NCBI RefSeq assembly: GCF_036231905.1
Contig: NZ_JAZARE010000002.1
Location: forward strand, 372,001-436,000
Direction: 5' to 3'
Origin: CAMLIZ01 sp036231905
GTDB lineage: Bacteria; Pseudomonadota; Gammaproteobacteria; Burkholderiales; Burkholderiaceae_C
Length of the DNA stretch: 64,000 nucleotides
The notes under the pieces are model-generated. The model ran no database searches, was not told the DNA's origin, and worked only from the letters and a program-made list of their open reading frames with translations. Made by a program: the position numbers and the translations under genes. How positions within the stretch are numbered: position 1 is the stretch's first letter; every line of letters starts with the position of its first letter. Shown here piece after piece: positions 24,702 to 32,136 of this stretch.

Positions 24702-26057
24702 ATGCCACGCAAGCCCTTGTACCAGTCGCTGTACCTGCAGGTCATCATCGCCATCGCGATCGGCGTGCTGGTGGGCCAGTTCTGGCCCGCCACCGGCGAG
24801 GCCATGAAGCCGCTGGGAGACGCCTTCATCAAGCTCATCAAGATGATGATCGCGCCCATCATCTTCTGCACCGTGGTGGTCGGCATCGCCGGCATGGAAG
24901 ACATGAAGAAGGTCGGCAAGACCGGCGGCCTGGCGCTGCTGTACTTCGAGATCTTCAGCACCATCGCGCTGGTGGTGGGCCTGCTGATCGTGAACCTGGT
25001 GCAGCCGGGCGTGGGCATGAACGTGGACCCGCATTCGCTGGACACCAAGAGCGTGGCCGCCTACACCGGGCCGGGCAAGATGCAGACCACCACCGACTTC
25101 CTGCTCAATGTGATCCCGTCGACGGTGGTGGATGCCTTCGCCAAGGGCGAGATCCTGCAGGTGCTGCTGTTCTCGGTGCTGTTCGGCTTTGCGCTGCATC
25201 GCTTCGGCGGGCGCGGCACGCTGGTGTTCGACGTGATCGAGAAGATCTCGCACGTGCTCTTCGCCATCGTCGGCATCATCATGAAGGTGGCGCCCATCGG
25301 TGCCTTCGGCGCGATGGCCTTCACCATCGGCAAGTACGGCGTCGGCTCGCTGCTGTCGCTGGGCAAGCTGATGGGCACCTTCTACGCCACCTGCCTGATC
25401 TTCATCTTCCTGATCCTCGGGCTGGTGGCGCGGGTGCACGGCTTCTCGATCTGGAAGTTCATCAAGTACATCAAGGAAGAACTGCTGATCGTGCTGGGCA
25501 CCTCGTCCTCCGAATCGGTGCTGCCGCGCATGATGGCAAAGATGGAGAACCTGGGCGCTCGCAAGTCGGTGGTGGGGCTGGTCATTCCCACCGGCTACTC
25601 CTTCAACCTGGACGGCACCTCCATCTACCTCACCATGGCCGCGGTGTTCATCGCCCAGGCCACCAACACGCCGATGACGCTGACGCAGCAGCTCACGCTG
25701 CTGGCGGTGCTGCTGCTCACCTCCAAGGGCGCCGCCGGTGTCACCGGCAGCGGCTTCATCGTGCTGGCGGCCACGCTGTCGGCGGTGGGCGGCGTGCCGG
25801 TGGCCGGGCTGGCGCTGATCCTGGGCATCGACCGCTTCATGAGCGAAGCACGCGCCCTCACCAACCTGATCGGCAACGGCGTGGCCACGCTGGTGGTGGC
25901 CCGGTGGACCGGCGACCTGGACACCGAACGCCTGCAGCGCCAGCTCAACAACGAGAGCGACGCCGAAGCGGACGAGCCCGAGCAGGTGCTGGACGCGGTG
26001 GAGCAGCACATGCCGGTGCAGCCGCCCGTTCCGCTGCCGCTCGCCGCGCGCAGCTGA
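24702..26057 (+). CDS. dctA: C4-dicarboxylate transport protein DctA
   Basis: A 451-residue proton/C4-dicarboxylate symporter of the DAACS (glutamate-aspartate symporter) family, for uptake of succinate, fumarate and malate. Landmarks: LYLQVIIAIAIGVLVGQFWP at the N-terminus, the re-entrant loop GTSSSESVLPRM, the substrate/ion site TGYSFNLDGTSIY, and TSKGAAGVTGSGF. An AGGAGA ribosome-binding site precedes the ATG. The 112-bp upstream gap separates it from DUF421. I saw no dctBD two-component genes and no clear -24/-12 promoter. Confidence 0.96.
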   Translation: MPRKPLYQSLYLQVIIAIAIGVLVGQFWPATGEAMKPLGDAFIKLIKMMIAPIIFCTVVVGIAGMEDMKKVGKTGGLALLYFEIFSTIALVVGLLIVNLVQPGVGMNVDPHSLDTKSVAAYTGPGKMQTTTDFLLNVIPSTVVDAFAKGEILQVLLFSVLFGFALHRFGGRGTLVFDVIEKISHVLFAIVGIIMKVAPIGAFGAMAFTIGKYGVGSLLSLGKLMGTFYATCLIFIFLILGLVARVHGFSIWKFIKYIKEELLIVLGTSSSESVLPRMMAKMENLGARKSVVGLVIPTGYSFNLDGTSIYLTMAAVFIAQATNTPMTLTQQLTLLAVLLLTSKGAAGVTGSGFIVLAATLSAVGGVPVAGLALILGIDRFMSEARALTNLIGNGVATLVVARWTGDLDTERLQRQLNNESDAEADEPEQVLDAVEQHMPVQPPVPLPLAARS

Positions 26058-26250
26058 CCCGCGCGCCGGGCACTCGCGCCGGAGACCATCGCAGCCGCGT
26101 TCCCGGCCAGGTGCGTGACCGAGTGCGCGGCCGATCGCCGCAGCACGAGGCCAGCGCTCAAGGCGCCCGCCGCCGTAACCGATAGACACATCATCTCGTC
26201 CGGCGCCACGCCGGGCGCCCATGGTCCTTCGGTTATCGGGAGGGGGCTGT

Positions 26251-26763
26251 ATGCACCTCTGGTCCCTCGCGCGGTTCGCGCCCCTCACGCTTGCCGCCGG
26301 CCTGGCCGGCCCCGCGATCGCGCAAGCCGATGCCTCGCCCGCGGTCAGCGGCTTCGAGCGCGAGCTGTGGGTGGCCACCGGGTTCCGCTCCCACCACACC
26401 GCCCACGCCAGCCGCTACAACCAGCGCAACGATGGCCTGGGGCTCGAATGGCGCTGGTCGCCGCAGGTGCAGTTCAACGCAGGCCACTACCGCAACTCGG
26501 TGCGCCATGGCAGCACCTATGCGCAGGTGGCGTGGACGCCGCTGGACACCGCCCTGCCAAGCGATTTCCGTGTGCGTGGCGGTGCCAGCGTGGGCGTGAT
26601 CAACGGCTACCCCAAGGTGCGCCACGGCGGCTACTTCGCCACCCTGGTGCCGGTGATGTCGCTCGAGTGGCAGCGCGTGGGCATCAACTTCCTCTACATC
26701 CCGTCGGTGGGCAAGCGGGTGGACGGCGCGTACGCCGTCCAGTTGAAGCTGCGCGTGTCCTGA
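26251..26763 (+). CDS. small exported protein, probable outer-membrane beta-barrel
   Basis: A 170-residue protein I cannot assign to a named family with certainty. It has a clear signal peptide (MHLWSLARFAPLTLAAGLAG, ending near IAQA). The mature part alternates polar and hydrophobic residues with many aromatic positions (DGLGLEWRWSPQVQFNAGHY, STYAQVAWTPL) and ends AVQLKLRV, all typical of small outer-membrane barrels of PagP-like size. The ATG at 26251 is chosen because GGGAGGGGG lies just upstream; an ATG at 26221 would lack this. It converges with the DegP-like gene, 14 bp apart. Confidence 0.65.
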   Translation: MHLWSLARFAPLTLAAGLAGPAIAQADASPAVSGFERELWVATGFRSHHTAHASRYNQRNDGLGLEWRWSPQVQFNAGHYRNSVRHGSTYAQVAWTPLDTALPSDFRVRGGASVGVINGYPKVRHGGYFATLVPVMSLEWQRVGINFLYIPSVGKRVDGAYAVQLKLRVS

Positions 26764-26777
26764 GGGTTCCGGGCCAC

Positions 26778-28328
26778 TCAGCCCAGCCGCACCGGCACGA
26801 AGATCCGCTCGCCGTCGCGCTCGATCAGCAGCGCCACGTTCTTGGGCTTGCTCTTGAGCAAGCCCTTCACCTCGTCGACCGAATCCACCGGCTTGCCGTT
26901 CACCGCGAGCAGCACGTCGCCGGGCGCCACGCCGGCCCGCGCCGCCGGGCCGCCGACGTCTTCGACCACCAGGCCGTGCTCCAGCTTGGCGCGCGAGCGT
27001 TCGGCCGGTGACAGCGGGCGCAGGGCCAGGCCCAGGCGTGCACCGTCCGCTTCGTCATCGCCGGCCGCGGCACGCTCGCTGCGCTCATCGGCCGAGCCCA
27101 GCTTGACTTCGACCTCCCGCTGCGCCTTGTCGCGCCAGACCTTCAGCTTCACCTTCTCCCCGGGCGATGCCAGGCCGATCCGGCTGGACAACTCACCACC
27201 CCGCACCACCGGCTCGCCGTTCACCTCGGTGATCACGTCACCGGACTTCAGGCCCGCCTTGTCGGCGGCGCTGCCCGGCGCCACCTGCGCCACCAGCGCG
27301 CCGTCCGGGCGCGGCAGGCCGAAGCTTTCGGCCAGCGTCTGGTTCAGGTCCTGGATCTGCACACCGAGGCGCGCATGGCTGGCCTTGCCGGTGGCGACGA
27401 TCTGGTTCTTGACCTTCAGCGCCACGTCGATCGGGATCGCGAAGCTCAGGCCCTGGTAGCCGCCGGTCTGCGAGTAGATCTGCGCGTTGATGCCGATCAC
27501 GTTGCCGGCGCCGTCGAACAGCGGGCCGCCGGAGTTGCCCGGGTTCACCGCGGCGTCGGTCTGGATGAAAGGCACCACCGTGCTGTCGCCCGGCAGCGAG
27601 CGGCCCTTGGCGCTGACGATGCCCTGGGTGGCCGTCTGCTCCAGGCCGTAGGGCGCGCCGATCGCCAGCACAGGGTCACCCACCTCGATCTGCTTCGGGT
27701 CGCCCAGGCGCACTGCCGGCAGGCCCTTGGCGTCGATGCGCAGCACCGCCACGTCGGTCACCGGGTCCAGGCCCAGCACCTTGGCGCGGTACTCGCGCCG
27801 GTCCTGCAGCTTGACGGTCACCTCCTTGGCTTCACGCACCACGTGGGCGTTGGTGAGGATGGTGCCGGCGTTGTCGATGATGAAACCGGAGCCCTGGCCG
27901 CGGAACGGCACTTCGGGGCTGCCACCGCGGCGGCCACGCTGGCCGAAGCCGGGAATGCCGCGGAAGAACTGGAAGAAGGGGTCGTCCTCGGCGCCGGGCG
28001 GCAGGCCCTGCTCCTCGGCGCTGGCCTTGTGCATGCCTTCGACGGTGACGCCCACCACCGCGGGGCCGTACTGCTTGACGATGGAGCGGAAGTTGGGCGC
28101 GGCCACCGGCGCGATGCCGTTGGCATTGGTGGGGGCTACCGGCACCACCGGCGACGGCGTGTTGGCCGCCAGCTGGGTGGGCGGCGCAGGCGGGGCGGTG
28201 GTGTCGCTGGCCTTGTCCTTCTTGAACCAGTCGCTCGGGTTCAAGCTGAGGGCGCCGGCACTGCCGGCGACGGCGATGCCCGCGCCGAGCAGCCCGGCAG
28301 CGAGTGGGGTGAGGCGATGGTTGGCCAT
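26778..28328 (-). CDS. DegP/DegQ-like periplasmic serine protease
   Basis: A 516-residue HtrA-family protease with a signal-like N-terminus and a Pro/Thr-rich linker. The trypsin-like domain carries the full triad: His in TNAHVV (about 160), Asp in DPVTDVAVLR (about 190) and Ser in GNSGGP (about 266). Two PDZ domains follow, starting near LGVQIQDLNQTLAESFG and LGLALRPLSPAERSRAK. The first PDZ is followed by an acidic insert (ERSERAAAGDDEADG). It would degrade or refold damaged envelope proteins. It is downstream of the response regulator and sensor kinase genes, so it is a likely target of that system. The ATG at 28328 gives a proper signal peptide. Confidence 0.93.
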   Translation of the reverse strand: MANHRLTPLAAGLLGAGIAVAGSAGALSLNPSDWFKKDKASDTTAPPAPPTQLAANTPSPVVPVAPTNANGIAPVAAPNFRSIVKQYGPAVVGVTVEGMHKASAEEQGLPPGAEDDPFFQFFRGIPGFGQRGRRGGSPEVPFRGQGSGFIIDNAGTILTNAHVVREAKEVTVKLQDRREYRAKVLGLDPVTDVAVLRIDAKGLPAVRLGDPKQIEVGDPVLAIGAPYGLEQTATQGIVSAKGRSLPGDSTVVPFIQTDAAVNPGNSGGPLFDGAGNVIGINAQIYSQTGGYQGLSFAIPIDVALKVKNQIVATGKASHARLGVQIQDLNQTLAESFGLPRPDGALVAQVAPGSAADKAGLKSGDVITEVNGEPVVRGGELSSRIGLASPGEKVKLKVWRDKAQREVEVKLGSADERSERAAAGDDEADGARLGLALRPLSPAERSRAKLEHGLVVEDVGGPAARAGVAPGDVLLAVNGKPVDSVDEVKGLLKSKPKNVALLIERDGERIFVPVRLG

Positions 28329-28402
28329 GGTGTGTTCTCTCCTGGGGTGAGCGCGGATGAATCCGCTTGGCCACCATGCTGCGGCCGGCACATGAGGCCA
28401 GC

Positions 28403-28429
28403 GTTAGCCGAAGATGAAGCGAAAGTTAA
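28403..28429 (-). promoter_or_regulatory. candidate response-regulator site upstream of the DegP-like gene
   Basis: On the minus strand, the pentamers TTAAC (28429-28425), TTCAT (28418-28414) and CTAAC (28407-28403) are spaced exactly 11 bp apart, one helical turn, as in OmpR-family binding sites. The block lies between the sensor-kinase stop and the protease start, about 75 bp before the ATG. The outer two also share an upstream GGC. Confidence 0.35.
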
Positions 28430-28437
28430 GCCGCGGC

Positions 28438-29748
28438 TCAAGCGGCGCGCGGGAAGCGCACCGTCACCCGCAGGCCGCCGAGCGGCGAATCGCCGAGGCT
28501 CACCTGCGCACCATGGCGCTCGGCGACGCTCTTGACGATGGCCATGCCCAGCCCCGTGCCTGCCGTGGACGCGGCCGTGGCCTCGCGGCGCCAGAAGCGG
28601 TCGAACACACGCTCGCGCTCGGCGCTCGGGATGCCGGGGCCACTGTCGTCCACCGTGAGCACCGCCGCGTCGCCCTCGTTGGCCACCTGCGCCAGCACGC
28701 GGGCGCCGGGCGGCGCGTAGCGCACCGCGTTGTCCGCCAGGTTGCGTGCCAATGCCGCGAGCGCGATGGCATCGCCTTGCACCTGCACCGGGCCGGCCGC
28801 TTCCAGCGCCAGCGTGGTGCCCCGCTCCGCGGCCAGCGGGCCGGCATCGGCCAGCGCCTGGCGCACGGCTTCGGCCAGGTCCACCGGCTGCAGCGGCGCC
28901 TGGCGCGCGCCGGGTTCGTTGCGTGCGAGCGTGAGCAGCTGCTCCACCAGCCGGCTGGCGCGCTCCACGCCTTGGGCCAGCGCCTCGGTGGCGGCCGCCC
29001 GATCAGCCGGGTCGGCCGCACGCCGCAGCATCTGCACCTGCAGCTTCAGCGCGGTGAGCGGCGAGCGAAGTTCATGTGCGGCATCGGCCACGAAGGCCCG
29101 CTGGGCATCGAAGGCAGCTGACAGGCGCTGCAGCAGCGCATTCAGCGAGCCGACCAGTGGGGCCACTTCGTCGGGCAGGCCCTCGGCCGGCAGCGGGCTC
29201 AGGGCCTCGGCGCCACGCTCGGTGACCTGCTGCGACACCTGCCGCAAGGGCCGCAGCGTCACGGCCACCAGCCAGCTCATCACCACCGCCAGCAGCGGCA
29301 GCATCAGCAGCAAGGGCAACACGCTGCGCAGCGCCGCGCCGGCCGCCAGCCGCTCGCGGATCTGGCGCGGCTGGGCCACCTGGATGACCCGGTCGCGCGC
29401 GGCCACGCTGAAGGTGCGCCAGGTCTGGCCCTGCACCGCCACGTCGGCAAAACCCAGCACCGCGCGGGCCGGCAAGGCGGCATGCGCGCGGGTCGAATAG
29501 ATGGCGCGCCCGTCCACCGTCCAGATCTGCACCACGAAGTCCAGCCCCGCGTCGGCGAAGGCATTGGCCTGGTCGGGCGCGATCTCGCCCTGGTCGCGCA
29601 GGGACAAGGCCATCTGGCGCAACTGGTAGTCGAACAGGCCTTCTGCCTCCTGAAGCGCATTGCGGTAGGTGATGCCGCCCAGCACCAGCGCGGCCAGCAG
29701 CAAGGTGAGCACCAGCGACACCAGCAGGCGCGTGCGGATGGAATTCAT
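28438..29748 (-). CDS. sensor histidine kinase (QseC/TctE-like)
   Basis: A 436-residue inner-membrane sensor kinase. Two membrane segments (about 8-27 and 160-182) flank a periplasmic domain of about 130 residues. The kinase core has the phosphoacceptor motif FVADAAHELRSPLTALKLQ (His about 225), the N box NLADNAVRYAP, the G1 box DDSGPGIP, the F box RVFDRFWRR and the G2 box GTGLGMAIVKS. The order and sequence fit the QseC/PmrB/TctE group. The start ATG lies only 4 bp beyond the 268-bp repeat element, so its translation signals fall inside that element. Its partner regulator is on the other side of the repeat. Confidence 0.93.
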   Translation of the reverse strand: MNSIRTRLLVSLVLTLLLAALVLGGITYRNALQEAEGLFDYQLRQMALSLRDQGEIAPDQANAFADAGLDFVVQIWTVDGRAIYSTRAHAALPARAVLGFADVAVQGQTWRTFSVAARDRVIQVAQPRQIRERLAAGAALRSVLPLLLMLPLLAVVMSWLVAVTLRPLRQVSQQVTERGAEALSPLPAEGLPDEVAPLVGSLNALLQRLSAAFDAQRAFVADAAHELRSPLTALKLQVQMLRRAADPADRAAATEALAQGVERASRLVEQLLTLARNEPGARQAPLQPVDLAEAVRQALADAGPLAAERGTTLALEAAGPVQVQGDAIALAALARNLADNAVRYAPPGARVLAQVANEGDAAVLTVDDSGPGIPSAERERVFDRFWRREATAASTAGTGLGMAIVKSVAERHGAQVSLGDSPLGGLRVTVRFPRAA

Positions 29749-29752
29749 GCTT

Positions 29753-30020
29753 AGGGCCTGTTAACGCTATTTGGAGCCTCACGCTCGGGGTCCAAGGCGC
29801 GCAGACCTAGGCGCTGGCGAGGCCGCGTGCTAGATGCACGCAACGAGCCGGCAACGACGGTATGCGCGCCTTGGGCCCCGAGCCCGAAGGGTGATCCCAG
29901 GAAACGGGCGCCCTCCGCGTTGCAAATGCTCGCCGTAGCCTGTGCTACGGCTGTGCTTTGCGCCTTGATGGCACCCGTTTCCTGGGTCACGTGAGGCTCC
30001 AAATAGCGTTAACAGGCCCT
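29753..30020. repeat. 268-bp structured repeat element with 31-bp terminal inverted repeats
   Basis: The ends are perfect inverted repeats of 31 bp (29753-29783 and 29990-30020; outer end AGGGCCTGTTAACGC). Between them lie two more long hairpins. The first pairs 29783-29803 with 29863-29883, 21 bp with one mismatch. The second pairs about 29891-29912 with 29970-29990, with one bulge and one mismatch, and encloses a perfect inner stem-loop (GCCGTAGC-CTGT-GCTACGGC, 29932-29951). The whole would fold as a three-way junction. There is no coding sequence or transposase and no clear target-site duplication, so it looks like a MITE- or BIME-type element. It separates the response regulator and histidine kinase genes of one operon. 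Confidence 0.85.
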
Positions 30021-30692
30021 CGGCGTCTTGCCGAGGAAGTAGCCCACGCCGCGCATGTTCTGGATGAAGTCCGCGCCCAGCTTGCGGCGCAGCTGGTGCA
30101 CATACACCGACACCGCATTGCTCTCGACCTCTTCGCCCCAGCCGTAGAGCCGGTCTTCCAGCTGGGCCCGCGACAGGATGGCGCCGGGCCGCTGCATCAG
30201 CGCTTCCAGCAAGGCAAACTCGCGCGCCGACAGCAGCACCGGCTCGCCCTCCTTGGTGACCTGGCGGGTGGCCGGGTCCAGCACCACGCCTTCGTGTTCC
30301 AGCCGGGGTGCGGCGCGGCCGGCATGGCGGCGCAGCACGGCGCGCATGCGGGCGTTGAGCTCGTCCAGCTCGAAGGGCTTGACCAGATAGTCGTCGGCGC
30401 CGGCATCCAGGCCGGCCACCCGGTCCTCTAGCGCGTCGCGCGCGGTGAGCACGATCACCGGCGTGGTGTCGCCGCGCTGGCGCAGCTCGCGCAGCACGTC
30501 CAGGCCGCTGCCGTATTGAGGAGACGGCGGCAGGCCCAGGTCCAGCAGCACCAGGTCGAAGCGCTCGCTGGCCAGCGACGCGGCCGCGGCCGGTGCGTCG
30601 TACACCCAGTCGACCGCGTAGCCTTCCAGCCGCAGCGCCTGGCGCAGCGTGCTGCCGATCATGCGGTCGTCTTCTACCAGTAACAGGCGCAT
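30009..30692 (-). CDS. OmpR-family response regulator (QseB/TctD-like)
   Basis: A 227-residue DNA-binding response regulator. The receiver domain has LLVEDD at the N-terminus, the phosphoacceptor Asp51 in LVLLDLGLP, Thr83 in VIVLTA and Lys105 in YLVKPFELD. The winged-helix output domain (about 130-222) has LSAREFALLEALMQRPGAIL and VSVYVHQLRRKLG, ending with the usual RGVGYFLG. The last three residues (RAC) and the TAA stop are encoded by the terminal repeat of the adjacent element. The original C-terminus has therefore probably been altered, though after the folded domain. Start is an ATG 36 bp from the divergent TAXI gene. Confidence 0.94.
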   Translation of the reverse strand: MRLLLVEDDRMIGSTLRQALRLEGYAVDWVYDAPAAAASLASERFDLVLLDLGLPPSPQYGSGLDVLRELRQRGDTTPVIVLTARDALEDRVAGLDAGADDYLVKPFELDELNARMRAVLRRHAGRAAPRLEHEGVVLDPATRQVTKEGEPVLLSAREFALLEALMQRPGAILSRAQLEDRLYGWGEEVESNAVSVYVHQLRRKLGADFIQNMRGVGYFLGKTPRAC

Positions 30693-30728
30693 CGGGCGAG
30701 GATACCAATCACGTTATCGTTGCGCCCC

Positions 30729-32072
30729 ATGCCCCGGCCCTCCCTGCCCCACATTAGCTTCTCGCTCACCGCCGTGCGCGAATTCGCCAGCACGGCCGCG
30801 CCCTTCGCCCTGCTGGCGCTGGCGCTGCTGGTGGTGGCCTACCTGGTGCTGGACCCGTCGCCACCGCGCCATGTGGTGCTGGCCACCGGCGTGGACCAGG
30901 GCGCCTATGCCGAGTTCGGCAAGCGTTATGCGGCGCGGCTGGCACAGCACCACATCCGGGTGGAGCTGCGCGCCACCCAGGGCGCGGCCGAGAACCTGCA
31001 GCTGCTGCGCGAAGGCAAGGTGGACCTGGCCTTTGTGCAAGGCGGCGCCGACCGCGACCGCGGGCCGGACGAAAACCCGGATGCGAACCTGCGATCGCTC
31101 GGCAGCATGTTCTACGAGCCGGTGTGGCTGTTCTACCGGGAGGAATCCGCCCAGCGGCTGCTGAAGGCTCAGGAACTCAGGAGCCTGTCGCAGCTGCCGG
31201 GCTGGCGGGTGAACATCGGCGCACCCGGCAGCGGCGTGCCCAACCTGATGCAGCGCCTGATCGAGGCCAACCGCATCGAGCCCGCCACGCTGACCCTGCA
31301 GCAGCAGCCGCAGACGCCCGCGGTGGTGGACCTGCTCGAAGGCCGCATCGACGCGCTGGTGTTCGCCTCCGCCCCGGAGTCGCTGATGGTGCAGATGCTG
31401 CTGCAGACGCCCGGCATCCGGCTGTTCGACTTCGCCCAGGCCGAGGCCTATGCGCGCCGATTTCCCTTTCTCACCCCCGTGAACCTGCCGCGCGGCGTGG
31501 TGGATCTGGCCGGCGACCTGCCGCGCCAGGATGTGCACCTGGTGGCACCCACCGCCACGCTGGTGGCGCGCGAGAGCCTGCACCCGGCCCTGGTGCAGCT
31601 GTTCGTGCAGGCGGCGCAGCAGGTGCATGGCGAAGCCGGTTGGTTCCAACGCAAGGGCGACTTCCCGAACGCGCGCGACAACGAACGCGCGCTGCATCGC
31701 GAGGCCGAGCGTGTCTATAGCCATGGCGAGCCGCTGCTGCAGCGCTACCTGCCGTTCTGGCTGGCCAACCTGATCGACCGCATGTGGGTGGTGCTGCTGT
31801 CCATCGTCGGCCTGCTGATCCCGCTGTCGCGGGTGGTGCCGCCGCTGGTGGAGTTCCGCATCCGCTCGCGGGTGTTCCGCTGGTACGGCCAGCTGCGCGC
31901 GATCGAGGCGGAGGAAGGCCGCACGCCGGCGCAGGAGCTCAACGAGCGCCTGGACGAGATCGAGGCCCGGGTGGCGGGCATCACGCTGCCGCTGAGTTAT
32001 GCCGACGAGCTGTATGCGCTCAAGGGCCACATCCAGCAGGTGCGGCGACGTTTGCAGCCCCGCCCGGCCTGA
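30729..32072 (+). CDS. TAXI-family solute-binding protein with a C-terminal membrane helix
   Basis: A 447-residue protein. An N-terminal hydrophobic segment (about 25-43) is followed by a TAXI-type (TRAP-associated extracytoplasmic immunogenic) binding domain with HVVLATGVDQGAYAEFGKRY, LREGKVDLAFVQGGADRD and WRVNIGAPGSGVPNLMQRL. Near 355-375 is a second membrane helix (WVVLLSIVGLLIPLSRVV), then a basic, charged cytoplasmic tail with coiled-coil-like LNERLDEIEARV. Ordinary TAXI proteins are soluble and lack the second helix and tail. No TRAP permease gene is adjacent. It diverges from the response regulator by 36 bp. A sensory or tethered-receptor role is possible. Confidence 0.85.
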   Translation: MPRPSLPHISFSLTAVREFASTAAPFALLALALLVVAYLVLDPSPPRHVVLATGVDQGAYAEFGKRYAARLAQHHIRVELRATQGAAENLQLLREGKVDLAFVQGGADRDRGPDENPDANLRSLGSMFYEPVWLFYREESAQRLLKAQELRSLSQLPGWRVNIGAPGSGVPNLMQRLIEANRIEPATLTLQQQPQTPAVVDLLEGRIDALVFASAPESLMVQMLLQTPGIRLFDFAQAEAYARRFPFLTPVNLPRGVVDLAGDLPRQDVHLVAPTATLVARESLHPALVQLFVQAAQQVHGEAGWFQRKGDFPNARDNERALHREAERVYSHGEPLLQRYLPFWLANLIDRMWVVLLSIVGLLIPLSRVVPPLVEFRIRSRVFRWYGQLRAIEAEEGRTPAQELNERLDEIEARVAGITLPLSYADELYALKGHIQQVRRRLQPRPA

Positions 32073-32136
32073 CAGCGCCGCGGCCCGGTAGGATCGGCCT
32101 AGGGTTTGCCCCAAGGCTTGACCGACCAGGACCACG

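Noticed and set aside
24522..26399. A long minus-strand open frame opposite dctA
   Set aside because: The sense strand encodes a complete DctA with all signature motifs. The antisense product is low-complexity His/Gln/Ala-rich with no domain.
29753..30020. An insertion sequence with a transposase
   Set aside because: The element is only 268 bp with no open frame resembling a transposase and no clear target duplication, so it is described as a non-autonomous structured repeat.
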